Below are positions 20,651 through 32,745 of a stretch of 64,000 bases of DNA, piece after piece (position 1 is the stretch's first letter; every line of letters begins with the position of its first letter). The notes under the pieces were generated by a model. That model had not been told where the DNA came from, did not search any database, and saw nothing but the letters and a program-made list of their open reading frames with translations. The DNA is from Phytophthora hibernalis (Eukaryota > Oomycota > Peronosporomycetes > Peronosporales > Peronosporaceae), in NCBI GenBank assembly GCA_012656075.1, contig JAAKBF010000007.1:1426001-1490000 (forward strand). The letters run 5' to 3'. The translations under genes were made by a program, and so were the position numbers.

Positions 20651-21510
20651 AGCGCCGACTGACACCAAGGGAGCGGTCATAGGCGAGCACGATGTCGGCG
20701 CAGTTCTTCGAGAGACGGCTACCAGCCTCCCACGTGATTTGATCCTCTGGATAGCCACGCCACTTCACCAGATATTGGTAGTGGCCGCTACGCCCGCGGC
20801 GCCTCCGTATTCTCTCGACATGGAAGAAGAGAGCGCCCTCATTACCAATCAGTGGGGCGGGGAACGCAACGGACGCGTCAAGCATCGGCGTCGCGCGCTC
20901 CAGCACCTGTTGATTATTCGGATCACACGAAGCTCGTGACTGCTCTTGGAGTCGCAGCGAACTGACGTAGTGGCCCTGCGATGGTCTCTGCACTCCGTCG
21001 AGTCGACTATGAACCACTTGGCTCCAAGCGTGACTCAAGTACGGGTGATCGCCAGTGGCAGATCGATCGCTTGAGCGAGGACCTCCGACACGCGCTCTAT
21101 CGATGCTCGGAGATCGAGAGGGCTGTCGCGAATGACAGTCCTGATGTTGAGAAGCACTTTGGGTGCCTCCGCGACCTCTACGTCGAGGCGTTAGAGAGCT
21201 GCGCTCCTCCAACTGCTCTGCCACCAGCGGCCGCTACCCTGGTGAGGCCGTTCCTCCGCTGGACCTGATGCAGTTAATGGCGAGCGCTTTTCGTCACTTC
21301 GCGAATCCGTCAGAATCCCAGAGTCAGTCGCCTCGGCCTGGTGATAAGGCTTGAGAAGGCCCATATAGAACTTTGGATGCTTGGCGATAGCCGAAGGCAG
21401 GTCCAACGAATATGCGTTGCCATGGACCTAAATTACCGTGAACGGCCACACAAACCGTGGACGAAGCTCCGTGCTGCCCACCGTAGTGACCGTCTGCATA
21501 GGGACCAATA
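20640..21510 (-). pseudogene. Chromovirus integrase C-terminus with chromodomain
   Basis: Minus-strand order: the end of the integrase DNA-binding part (LDLPSAIAKHPKFYMGLLKP, about 21400-21335), a linker of about 150 residues, then a chromodomain (ALFFHVERIRRRRG, YQYLVKWRGYPEDQITWEAG; 20800-20690). The conserved aromatic residues are present. Chromodomains at this site direct chromoviral Gypsy integration to marked chromatin. The rest of pol is missing; at about 21535 the sequence switches to a Tc1-like transposase. Confidence 0.75.
20981..21268 (+). CDS. Open frame antisense to the chromovirus linker
   Basis: Codes a helical, charged 95-residue peptide (RLSEDLRHALYRCSEIERAV, HFGCLRDLYVEALESCAPP) that looks as protein-like as the opposite strand. 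Upstream plus-strand frames back to about 20600 also look partly coding. It may be an overlapping gene or chance. No homology recognised. Confidence 0.25.
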   Translation: MVSALRRVDYEPLGSKRDSSTGDRQWQIDRLSEDLRHALYRCSEIERAVANDSPDVEKHFGCLRDLYVEALESCAPPTALPPAAATLVRPFLRWT

Positions 21511-21559
21511 AATGCCACAATGGACACTCTCGGTTTCCGCTGGAAGTCACCTCTGATTG

Positions 21560-22231
21560 CTAGTTTCTGTCATTTCCGTGAGTGGCTGTGCTTCCAGGGC
21601 GTGTCCCGATTATAAAAGATGTTTTGTCGAGGAAGACTAGCTTGTGATAGCTCCGGTCGGTGAGAGTCACCTCAGCAACGAAGCGAAACACATCGCGCTC
21701 CTTGATGCGCATAACTCGTCTTTCACGGACCTTTCACGTCAGACCGTACTCGTGAATAATGCGCCAAATCAAAGCCTTAGACATCGTGATATGATGAGCC
21801 TGCACAAATGCCTCTTGAGCATCATCTAGGTAGGCCAGTGGGTGCATTCCATAAAACTCACACAACCAGGCTCGGTGATCGGAAGAGACGTTATTGTCAG
21901 ACGCCTCCCGCGCTCGCTCAAAGGCCCCAGTAGCCTTATAGACGTGAATCCAGTTGCCGATCATCGCCCCGGACTTGTAGTGTACTTCGGCAAGCTCCTT
22001 TCGCGAATAGCCAAATTTATAGAACCTGTTGATACAGAGGAGCACCATGTTCGGATGTGCATGTTTGTTGATTACGGCTTCCTGCATGCCTGATGCATAC
22101 AAAGCTCGGCTCCCTACACGGACGCACCAGCGTAGTTGTTCACTACCGATTCTATACCCAAACTCGCACTTAGGTATTGTGAGCCAATCACGTTGAGTCA
22201 TTGATTTGGACCAATTCCGCACGATCATCAA
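21560..22231 (-). pseudogene. Tc1/IS630-like transposase, N-terminal half
   Basis: A 165-codon minus-strand ORF has a helix-turn-helix (FGYSRKELAEVHYKSGAMIG), WLCEFYGMHPLAYLDDAQEA and HHITMSKALIWRIIHEYGLT. This is followed in a broken frame by YHKLVFLDKTSF, the first catalytic Asp region of the DDE core (about 21640). The rest of the catalytic core is absent. It belongs to the cut-and-paste IS630/Tc1/mariner class. Confidence 0.6.
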
Positions 22232-22354
22232 ATTTGACCGGAATTCACAATATCGTTTCCACTAAACCTAAGGTACACGTGACTCCCGTCACACCAGGTA
22301 GCACTTGTAGTCATTCCCGCGGCCGGCGCGGATCACTAAAATCAATAAATATCT

Positions 22355-23650
22355 GCGTATGGATGACTCAGGGAGTCGGCTCCTGTCCCGGCAGGATTTT
22401 CCTCATCCCTCGGATTCTCTGTTGGCTACGCTAGACCAGATGGCCAACTTCCTGGGCGAAGCAGCGTTCGATGGATCCCCAACCCTTCTGCGGAGCAGCA
22501 GAGGGCACGCGTGGAATGCTCCGACAAGTACAAGTCGTCGCTGGTTACCCACATGATCGCTGCTGCGCAGGAATCCACTCGTGCGGCAATGCGAGCGGAG
22601 GCACAGAGTGCACAGGCAAACCACTCAACCCCGCTCCGTATAATGCGCGACAACGAACAACGAAGCCTGTCAAGATGTCGGTACCGACATTCGATGGCAA
22701 AGAAACAGACAGTCTGGTCTTCTGGATTCTAGATAGCGTTGAGGTCTGGGCTGATCTATAAGTCCAGGGCCCAAGTCACTTTGCCTCTTTCCAACCGGAT
22801 AGGGCGTGGGTGCATGGGCTATGGCACGAGAGATGTCGTCGTCTCCGGGGCAGCTCACATCATGGGCGCACATGGAACAAGAGCTACGTTCGACTTTCCG
22901 TCTGGTCCATGTGGCCTGCATCTTTCAGTCAATCTTCTTGCGTTGCGAGCAGGGAAGTGTACATTTCAAGACTGCCATTGAACCACAGAACATTGAAGCC
23001 GAAATGGCCGGCACTTCCCTGTCTGAGGACGGCAAGGTGATGGTCGTCATGGACGGCGTTCGGCCGGATTCGGCTTCGATGGGGCTGCTCCACAGACAGC
23101 CGAATTATTTCAATGATGCGGTGCATGCTCCATTGCTGAAAGACCATTTCGTGCACTCGACGCCGCGTATCCGGTCCAGCGGATACGGCCAATGACGGTC
23201 CCACTCCATGGATAGCTCGTCAGTTGAATCGACCCGGCCTCACCATAATCAACGTGCGAGCGGTCGTTGCTTTGGATACAACCAGAGTGGGAACTTCCGT
23301 CGAAACTGTCCGACGAACCCGTGGAAGGTGGAAAGGCAAGGCCAAGGTAGCTGCGCCGTCGCTCAACATGATCGAAGCGGCGGTGTTGGAATATGGCCAC
23401 TCCCAGTAGGTGCGGGGCGGTCTGATGGAAGACTTCGCTTCACTTCGAGGTCGTTGGTTTGGTCACCTCCACCTGTTACAGAGAAATTCCCTTGGGTGAT
23501 ATTGTTGTGTCTCTCCGTGGACGCTTCGTGGTCGCCCTGCCAGCGTTAAAAGTACGACTGATCGTGGACGGTCCCGATTGATTCGGGAGCGTCGTACAGT
23601 TTTGTGACGAAGGCCAGTGTGACCAGGAACAGTGCATTATATGAGTCCAT
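22355..23650 (+). pseudogene. Chromovirus gag and start of protease
   Basis: Frames in series give a capsid-like part (MSVPTFDGKETDSLVFWI, then SPGQLTSWAHMEQELRSTFR) and a CCHC-type knuckle with one Cys replaced (CFGYNQSGNFRRNC, about 23270-23310). A long linker follows, then the retropepsin site DSGASYSFVTKAS near 23577-23620. Frame changes lie near 22740, 22800, 23195 and 23575. The protease is interrupted right after by the 23639-24375 element. Confidence 0.6.
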
Positions 23651-24375
23651 TTAAAACAAAATGATCGTTAACTATTAAACCTCAAATTGGAGTTGCGCAC
23701 ACCATTCAAAAGCTGAGTGTCTGTACTACACAATAGAGCCCTTACTTTACTAAAAATATGGGGTAGAACCAAAGTTATGGCGAATTGAAAAATGTGTCTC
23801 CGTGCTCGAAGACAAGAGGCCAATTTTTCAGCATAAATAATCTACCGACACTTCTGAATCGAACCATGCCACCTAGAACACTCAGAAACGCCTAGAAACG
23901 CTCGGAAATGGCACGTGAAGTCTGCGCTCGTTAACGGTCATTTCGAATAAAATGTTTCGCTCGTGAGTCCAAATCATGAAGTAGCCAATCAGAAGTGGCA
24001 AAAATATATTTCAACCAATCCGATGACGACTTACCTTGCTGGTTTCGACCGGAAGCATGCTGCGAAACAGCACCGCTCATTTAGATGTAGTTTGACAGCC
24101 ACTTTGTCAGCAGCTTCGGCAACGAACAGAGCCACGACGAGAACGACCCCGCGCACTTCCTCTTCTCATTGTCGGGAAGGGCGTCACCCTCCTAGGGACT
24201 TGCATCCGCTCGTAGTACGCAGAGACGTCCTCTAACCGTCGCAGCCTTTCGATTCGGAGTGGTCTTTTCGCAGTTTTCTCGCTTCACGCTTAGATACGAA
24301 AAATCGATACCTCGGCCCTCTAGCAAAAAACCTCAAAAGGGTTTAGCGATCATTTTGTTTTAAATGAACTCATAT
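23639..24375. mobile_element. About 0.7-kb non-autonomous inverted-repeat element inside a protease gene
   Basis: The ends 23651-23667 and 24347-24363 are perfect inverted repeats starting TTAAAACAAAATGATCG. The inverted repeat extends outward to 23639-23667 / 24347-24375 with one mismatch in 29 bp. Protease coding stops on the left and resumes on the right. There is no transposase inside, so it is MITE-like. TTAA at both inner ends recalls piggyBac targets, but the outward extension argues against TTAA being a simple target duplication. No other duplication is seen. Confidence 0.65.
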
Positions 24376-25480
24376 GCTAGTTCTTTAGAAGCATCTAAGA
24401 ATAATACCAGTTTATCTGTCCGTCTGACGACTGCGTCTATCATGTGTACGCGAAAGATTCTTCTGTCCTTCAACGTCACGTTTGACGACTTCAACTCGGT
24501 CGAACCGTTCACTGTCCTTGACATGGATGATATGTACGGTCTTATCCTAGATATGCCTTGGTTAGCAAAGCACGGGCCTTGTATTGACTGGAGAAATCGC
24601 ACCATCAGTGCTAGTCACAAGCCCCTCGCAGACAGAGCCCTGGCGGGTCATGTACCCTCCTCTTCCCGGGACGGGTTTGTGCACGAGCATCGCATGCCAC
24701 GCGGCGAACGGCACTTCGCAGGTACTACGGAAGTATTCGAACTAACTTCGGCGTTGCCGACCGAGTGTCCTGCATCAGCGAGATCTCTAGTGCCTTCGGT
24801 GGATGTGGAATAATATTGGAATGTTCTGTGTTTCACGATAAGGCTCATAGATCTCCCAAGATCAAGAACGCCGCCCAGGCCCGTGGAGCCGGCGATACAC
24901 GAGACGTATTATCTTTGCCTCGCGCAACTAATGGTGGTCGTGCAGCGTCTGCAATTTAGACTGGTAATTCCAAATTGATAATGATGGTGTATAGAAGCAT
25001 CTGACGAGGATTACCCAACCCGTGCCGGATTTGTTCGCCAGTGGCGTTGTTAATATTGGTCTGGCCTTGCTTTCTCGTTTACTCTGCCCGATATGTTTTC
25101 ATATAATCGGTTTGACGTCGCCGGTTTTGCTTCGTTTTGTCAGTGGCTTGTGGATCGTGGCTGGACACAGACGAATCAACTCGTGATAGCCTACGGGTTG
25201 GGCGTCGTTTTTGATCCTGAATCACGTCGTTTGGTACGGAAAGCTGGCCTGCTGAGGACAATGCTTCACAAACAAAAGATCAGGTAGCCGTACACTGTGC
25301 CATTCCCTCGACCTCGACACAAACCAGGTAAGAGAGTAACTTCCCTACCTAGAAGCAGTAGTCTCAGCACCCAGCCCCGACGGCGACTCACCTCCGGCAA
25401 AAGACAAGTCCGCCGCTCCAGAGTCCCCCTACACGCTTCTGACGCGTATACGACGAGCTCGACTAAATACGCTGGGCAAC
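24364..25480 (+). pseudogene. Chromovirus protease remainder and pol linker
   Basis: Resumes the protease (LSVRLTTASIMCTRKILLSF, VEPFTVLDMDDMYGLIL, PWLAKHGPCIDWRNRTI). It continues in shifted frames through a Pro-rich linker to a SPYTLLTRIRRARLNTLGN-like end near 25475. No RT follows; the element is truncated there. Confidence 0.6.
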
Positions 25481-25669
25481 TAAAGCATCTGGTATTGCAT
25501 AATTATATCTGGTATAAGCACCCCGAAGAAGATGGATATGAGAACATGATTGATATGAGTTAACTAGTTGACTACTAAGCAGTGCTCGTATAAGATGATA
25601 CGTACTTTTCTCTTTCAAATCAAATTCACATTTTTTCCAGTTATTATCATGGCATGAAACTAAAGTCAC

Positions 25670-26180
25670 ATACAGATTAACCTGTCCTAAATAATACCTG
25701 ATAAACCTGATACACTGCTATATCTGATATTAAATCGATCCACCGACTTGGTAGTTAGTAAAATGTATGGAGTAAATCTGATACTTATCGAACCTGATAT
25801 CTGATAGCCAATTTGGCGGGATTTGATACTACCTAGGGTTAAAGTAGTTCGTGAAGGATGTCTGAGTAGTTATCTCTTCTTGGTCGAGACAAATGTCCTC
25901 GGGCACTCGTAGTTGTAGCTTCCAAAGGTCTTTCAGCAGCATTTCATTGAGTTCAGAGTGCTCGGGCATCAAATGTAGTTCCGTAGTACAGATGGTACGA
26001 TGATTTCCTGCTGTTTTGCATCAAGTGGTGGTTGTAGCTTGGAGTATCGCTACCGTCTGCTGCCAAATATGATAGTATTGCTATACCTGATACGGCCGTT
26101 GTCCACGGATGCTATCAGGTGTACCAGGTTAATCTGTACCTACCAAACCTACGATTCGTACGTATCCATGATAATCTAAC
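25670..26180. repeat. Region of dispersed CCTGATA/TCTGATA repeats
   Basis: About ten imperfect copies of (C/T)CTGATA, several as AACCTGATA (25682-26140), plus the reverse form ATCAGG. Irregular spacing, A/T-rich, no ORF. Confidence 0.5.
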
Positions 26181-28424
26181 TAATCAAAACGGCCACGTAC
26201 TATCTGGATACATCAGCCAGTCGGTGTGAGTGCGGCGACAGCGTTACGGAGCTGAGAGCGAATCCAGCGCTGAGAGCTGAGCATGACGCCGACTGCATTT
26301 GACTGTTCACCTTCCCGTGCTCGTAGATTGTGTCTATTTCGACATCAGCTACTTCTCTTATGCAGCGAGGCACCAGACGCCCACTACTCCGAAGCACAAG
26401 CCGTAGCATGAGGCCACGCTGTCCACCAATTTAGTGTGGCCACGCTGCCCACCAATTTAGCGCACCCGCCAAGGTAAAGTACGCGTCGTGACCGTTTCAG
26501 TACTGATCATCTAGCCAGACACCCAACCACGATATGCGACTTGTCTGGCATTTTCACTGCTGTTGTAATACTAGAATAGTATATTACTTGATTAAGAGGA
26601 AGGGTCGATACAAATCCCAATACTATTAACCAGTGTGTGTACTTCCAAGCAAATTCGACTCTGATTTATGTTATCCTATAGAGCCCGGGCCACCCATCCG
26701 AACCAAGATCCCCTATACACACTCGGTCCTTCCTAGCCACTTCTTTGAGTATAGGTGAGGAGAACTGAACCAGATCTGGTACTCCCCGCTACTAAGTCCG
26801 ACTGCGAACCTATCCTGTGCCATTCATACCTTGTCTAAATGCGCGCACCCAAGATCCACGAACCATCATCCCAATCCCGATCCTTTGCCGCGGTGGCGCC
26901 ATTGCCACTATCGCTCCGTTTATCTCCTCCAATTGTCGGATCGGGTCCCATCGAAGCGGTCTCATTTATCTTGATCCGCTTCCCCACGGAAATGCATACG
27001 GGTTCTTCCGCAACCGTGATGCAAGCGTGATATATCATAACGTACTGCCGTATACGCTCGAGGTAAACGGGTCACACTTAATAAACGCTCCCATCGCAAA
27101 AATACAGTTTATATAGTGTCTTCGTCATCGAAGGTAACACCGCGTCAGTGAGCATAGAGGGCCCTCTGGTCGACCTTAACCCCACCAGCACTTATGTAAA
27201 TAACATTATCGCCACTTGCACCTTTTCATAACATGTTGTTAAAGCCAACATGCTAAAGGCTGCACCTTGTTTTATGGGATTTGGCCGTTTACACGCGGGT
27301 AGGACATTACTTGGGTTGAATCCAGTAGGTATGATATGAGCGATCAGGCTGCAAGAGAACTCACGGATTACCCTCAAAATCACGACAAAAAGATGATGCG
27401 ATTTCGTATCACACCCTCTGTGTGTGCAGTAGGGGTAATATAGGCGATTTTAAAGGGATTTAAACATTCTTATACATAGTGTATTTCATTGTTTAGCTAC
27501 TTGAACTCACTTTAAGGGGATTGAAAAGTCGCGTACTCAGTATTGTACGCACGCAGACCCAACCTTTGCAAACGCGTGGTCCCTACGCACCATTCGAGCA
27601 ATTTTTGCTGCGCTACCATATACACAAAATATATTATAATATCGGCAAGGTCTACCCTCGCGCGGAGCTTGACGTTTATGTCCACGGAATTATCAAGCTT
27701 GTCATTTACCTTTGCTATTTGAGCAAGAAATGTTTACCCAGTAAAGGCGATGCGGGTTGTAAATATTCACGAGTATGCAAACAATCTCGACCAACAAGTT
27801 GACGAGTAGGCAATGCTATGGAGGTAGCTTCAACTAATATATGGTCGAGTGTTCCACATGAAAATAAGCGTAGACTTGGTGTCACGTTCGGACTTTGCAA
27901 AGAACGGTAAGACCACTGTGGGTAGACGACAGGCTGCCCCAATTTGAGAAATGTAAGCAACTCCTCCTAAAACAGATATTTGTGGAGGTTTATCAAGTAC
28001 TAAGGGAGTTCAGATTACTGAACTCGAGCCCATCTGAGCATACAGAGAACGCAGTATCCTGCTCATCCATTCGTGCGATGCGGACTAGTAGGCATAGATC
28101 CGAAGCACGTCCGCGGACAAGATCCAAGGACGAACTCAGTTTTCAATCTGCCTCATACTGACAAATGTCTAGAGAACAGGTAGATATGAATAACGGTATA
28201 TAATACACTGTCGTGAGCCTCATCAAACATGTTGGTCTTTTTATTTTACCAATTAACATGTTGTTAAAGACTACCTGTTACAAATAGTCTATACCCACTC
28301 TTTGAATAGTCCAAGATAAGTATGGTGTCCTTTTCTGAACATCACAACTGGATGTGTGTACATTGCTTGCGGAGTACTGATCTAGAGGAAATAAGTAATA
28401 AATATCGTTAGCGTCTAGTCGGGC
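26181..28424. other. No recognisable gene
   Basis: Only short, unsupported ORFs. A near-identical AACATGTTGTTAAAG occurs at about 27230 and 28256, and a short duplicated GCCACGCTG(T/C)CCACCAATTTAG at 26412-26460. Confidence 0.45.
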
Positions 28425-28910
28425 TCAAATACCTTTCACCCCCACGTACCTGCCGTCCTTGGAAGTTTCATTTACAAAACGAGTTGGTCTGCCCCGCTGT
28501 AGTATGGATAAAGACAATGAGCGATTTCCACTCTCTCTCTCTGTCTCTTTGGGCAAACACTCCATTTCTCGTTTCGTCAGTGTTTTGTGTGTGGGCCGCA
28601 AATCGAACCGCAGAGCGTGGCAAATTGTGGCATCAGACACATTTTGAATAAGTGGGAATCGCTCTACTAGCTCTGCTTGCAACGCCTTGAAGTAGAAACA
28701 TGGATGATTCTTATTGTACTCTTGAACATAATCACAAACGTGCTGGGAGCTCTTTCCTCTACCATTTTGTTTCTCAACGTATCCTGTGTCAATAAATCTA
28801 CTGGACCATCGAGTGAGGCTCCTTTCAGAAATACCAAGCAAACATGAATGAACACTAAGCTCCACACCGTAAATATATATAAGAACAATTCCACGCCACC
28901 TCAAGTCCAA
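28425..28910 (-). pseudogene. HTH N-terminal part of a Tc1/IS630-like transposase
   Basis: A 161-codon ORF with a helix-turn-helix (HSCLLGISERSLTRWSSRFI, GYVEKQNGRGKSS), then a second helical unit (FKALQAELVERFPLI, VSDATICHALRFDL). This is the paired DNA-binding arrangement of Tc1/mariner-class transposases. No DDE core follows. Different in sequence from the copy at 21.6-22.2 kb. Confidence 0.5.
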
Positions 28911-29499
28911 CGAAAAGGTAATTGTTTTTGTTGTTGCTTGTGTTGGGGTAGTGTCTTTGGACGAGGAAAGCCAGAATGCCGGTCATCAAGGCGGCATTCG
29001 GTCTCCTACACAAAGGCACGGAATGGCCTTAATTCGGAGTACTTTTCACTGAATCCAGATTGTTTTCCCGGAATGTCTGAGTAAAGCAACCGCGTTTGTG
29101 TCCAGATGTCCGAGGTTTTGACTGTCATTAATCCTGAGTAAATCTGCGTGAACCACAGTAAAGGTGCTGTTAACCTTTCTCCATAAAGCAGAGAGATCAT
29201 GACAAGCACGTTGGAGGCCATTTTCTTTATTTTTCTGTTGGGGTCACACGCAAACCTCACATGCATTTAACTCACTCATATGTAGAGATGTAGCGACTTC
29301 GATCTGAGCTTCGGTCAAGTCAAAGGTCTATTGTCCATGGAACATCTAGTCCCATGATGTACGGGCGGTTGATATATTGAGCCAGCTCCTCACACTCAAT
29401 ATTGATGCTATCATCGTTCAAAAATCGTACGGACCGCACAAAGGCGCCATCACGCTCCGCCCATGTAGTTATCACCCCTCTCGTTTCTCCGACTTTCCA
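28911..29499. other. No recognisable gene
   Basis: No convincing ORF on either strand; probably flank of the Mutator-like element. Confidence 0.4.
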
Positions 29500-31844
29500 T
29501 CATCCACCGAAAAACGCAATGGCCGCGCTGGGAATCGAAGAAAAGCTCGACCAAATTCTGTACCGAGCCGAAAAGATCGCTACTACGGTCAGTACACAAC
29601 GCACTCCTGTTCTTGCGCTGCGCGCCTGCAATTTGCGAGCAAGAATACGTGTGATGAGTCCTAATGTCATGTCCTTCAGCAACACCACTGAGGCGATGAC
29701 GTGAGCACACAACCACCCCGTCTGCCAGAATGCGAGGCAGTCACAGCGATACATTTTCCGGGTTGAATCGATCTGTCAAGTTAACAGTAGTACGAATTAG
29801 CCACCGGGCCAAAACATTTTAAAGCGTACGACTTACATGTTCGTGTGAAATTGCTGACTGCACCTGTAGAATCATTGACGTAGTGTGAAGTACTTTCACT
29901 TCGTGGAGCGACAAATACTCCATGTCAATCTGATGAACCGTCGTTGCTGGTAGAAGCTTTCCGAGAAGAGAGTTGAAGTACCTAAAGACATCACGATGTC
30001 AGCAAGATCAATCACCATAGTTAAGTACTTGGGAATTCTTACCTCTGGACGCGCTCTCGCGTGACCGTGTTTCCATGGTGTTGCCGCCCACAACATACTT
30101 GCTCGCCATGCATTCACTACGTTCCGTCTGGTCACACGACTGATGTAGTAGTTTTCTTTCAAGCTGATAAGCTTGCAAGCCTTTACAATGCTCTCGGTCA
30201 GTATTCGACGTGTACATAGTGACAACCAGTTAGATACTCATTTTTCACCCTCCAGTGATTGCATTTACCTTCACAAACGTGTGGTAGACTGAGACGAGTT
30301 GGAACTGTTGACTGGTGGAACAGTATGCGGGGTAGCGGCTCATTGAGCACAGTGGCAGTGTTGGCACGGAGCCTTAACACACTTGACTGCTTAATCACGC
30401 GATGATGCGATTTGATTGCGTTTTGACAGGGTGGGACCCCAGGAATAGCACAAGTGTCAAACAAATTCGTCCACGTTCCGGCCAAATAGATCATTTCGGG
30501 CCACGCAGCGTATGCCGCCTCACCATTTCCACGTCAATACTGTAGAAACAGCTTTCCAAGGGCTTCGAAATTATTTTTGGTTCTTGCCGAGTGTATGCAC
30601 TGAATGTTGGGCCAAATCTTCGTCAAAAAACCTCTGTTTTCTAGACAAGTACAAAACGATGTTAGCTTTAGCATTACAAAATCCAACCAATATGACTGAC
30701 CTAAAGAAGCTTGGTTGCTTTCTCTCGCGACGTTTTTTGGCAAATGGGGTAGCAATTAAGCAGCTGAATATCCGGCTATGTCGTTCAAATGCATTTGCAA
30801 TGAATGCGGTGCAGTCAATACTACCATATTGCAGTTGCAGGTCGATAGCGAAGAACGGAAGGGCAAACTTCTTCGCTGTTTTGTAGGCCACTTCGCTTTC
30901 GGTTCGAACGAATATATAGAGCCAGTGCAAGAACGTCTTACTGTACTTTTGTCGATCGAAGTGCGATGTGCAAGTACGAAAGTCCACTAGAGACCAGCCT
31001 CCTGAGTAATATGTTGCAATTTTAAATGTTAGATAAGTTCAAGAAATTCATGAAATTCATTTCAACACAAATACGTACCGAAGAGCAGTCGGTATGTCCC
31101 GTCAGTGACTCCGAGAACCCCGTCAGATATTTGCCCTCCATGAGCATACTCAATGTTTCGGAGACAAGCCCGGGTCATAATATCACACCTAACAACTTAC
31201 TGGTCGTGCTGTGGATACACATCGTGTGCAAAACAATAAGACCAATGCGAAATTCGGCTGATTGGGTAGCATATGAAGTTGTCCACGTCGAACCGCAATC
31301 CTGTCCCAAATAATGCTTCTTCAGTCGCGAACATTTTATCTCCGCCCACTCCATCAACTCCCGGATTTCCCAACCACCTAAAATTAAACGTATTTATAAA
31401 ATACAAGTTGGTTTACCACTTTGATTCAATATGTACAGATGAATAGCTTTACCTTCCGCCTTCCTTTTCATTCCGATTTGAAAGGTGTGTCTCACTTGGA
31501 AGGACGGATTCCAACCGAGTCAATTCGGAGTGCATATCACCATAACGATTTCGAGCTTTCTGTCCACCAGCACCTCCAAATAGGATATCGTCGACCTCCC
31601 GCTTGAAGCGAGGTTTTATCCCGGTCTTGGCCGACCCCGAAAATACGCTTGAGCGTACCCAGGACTTTTCCAAGGTCACAATCGTGTCTCCTGCGTCACT
31701 CGAAAAGCCTATACGAACCCAGCAGCGATGTCTTACATCCAAACACTCTCTAACCATTATCCCCTTCTTGCCGTAGTTGTACAACACATGATACTCGTCT
31801 CGGGAGCCACCCGCCATCCCCGAAACTGTATCTGTACCGCTCAT
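29500..31844 (-). pseudogene. Mutator-like (MULE) transposase with SWIM zinc motif, fragmented
   Basis: Minus-strand pieces in order: an N-terminal part (31844-31449; DEYHVLYNYGKKGIMVRECL, GIKPRFKREVDDILFGG) and 31406-31197 (WLGNPGVDGVGGDKMFA). A catalytic-core-like stretch follows at 30987-30571 (FALPFFAIDLQLQYGSIDCT, HSRIFSCLIATPFAKK), then 30494-30198 and 30225-29896. The C-terminus has a SWIM finger (YRCDCLAFWQTGWLCAHVIA, CxCx8CxH, about 29750-29690). SWIM fingers are typical of MULE transposases. Small gaps may be introns or deletions. No complete core was verified and no terminal repeats were found. Confidence 0.55.
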
Positions 31845-32039
31845 AAATAGGCCTACAACAGTGTATACGTGCCGCTTCCTTGTGTGGGTCGGAAATTGGT
31901 TTTCGTTGATGGTGTCGACTATAAATGCGAGGAAGCGTCGGGAGACTCAGAAGACTGAATCGTAGTATGGGCTTTAGTGCAAATTAAACTATGATTTAAG
32001 AGAGGGTAGTTCGGGGTCATTCAAATGATAACTGTCATC

Positions 32040-32075
32040 TGATTGGCTGAAATGTCTCTCCACTTTCAACCAATC
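32040..32075. repeat. Hairpin-forming inverted repeat
   Basis: TGATTGGCTGAAA, a 10-bp loop, then TTTCAACCAATCA (one mismatch in 13). It lies between the MULE and the LINE; it could be a transposon end or chance. Confidence 0.5.
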
Positions 32076-32745
32076 ACATTGATGCCAACGACATGGACGT
32101 CTCATACATATTCTGCTCCCAGACTATCGAACCTAGTACAGACAACGAAGGTAAAACCCGCTTCACTAACTATGCACCCAGTTAGATAAGTGTATAGAAG
32201 AGCATGCCAGTTTACAAAAAGTAAGTGATTGCTAGAGAATCCTCGTTGATTGTTATTACAAAACCACGACTTCGCATGGAACAGCTCTTTGAGCTCAACA
32301 AACTCAGTTACAAAGTGAGTGTTTATAGAAAAATGGATTGGAATTCGTCAAGCAAAATTCACTTATTGATTAGGAGATACTGATAGGAACGATACTCAAA
32401 TGAAGGCGAAAAATAAGCTGTTCTTCGAAGTACATATACATGTATTAGCAACATGCTGGATGAAGGAGTGTTGAAGGAATCCTAAATTCGTCGATCTAGC
32501 ATCACTTCGTATCTAATTAAACGGCTGCTGTTCGTAACTATGCCAAGGATATTTATCAAAACTGCCCACAAATACGTCAAAGTTTATCACAACTACCACA
32601 AACGATCTGATTGGTAGAAATAATTTATTTGTCCACACCGCGATCTCAATTGGCACAACACCCAGGGGACCGCATTTCCGCGTGACAACGGGGCGCTCAA
32701 AAGTGACCATGACACGCGAACCACAGGGAAGGGCAGAATAAGTCG

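Noticed and set aside
25670..26180. CRISPR-like array
   Set aside because: Units are short (7-9 bp), irregularly spaced and imperfect, in a eukaryotic transposon-rich region.
26817..27116. 99-codon plus ORF
   Set aside because: No recognisable domain, and all surrounding frames are equally short.
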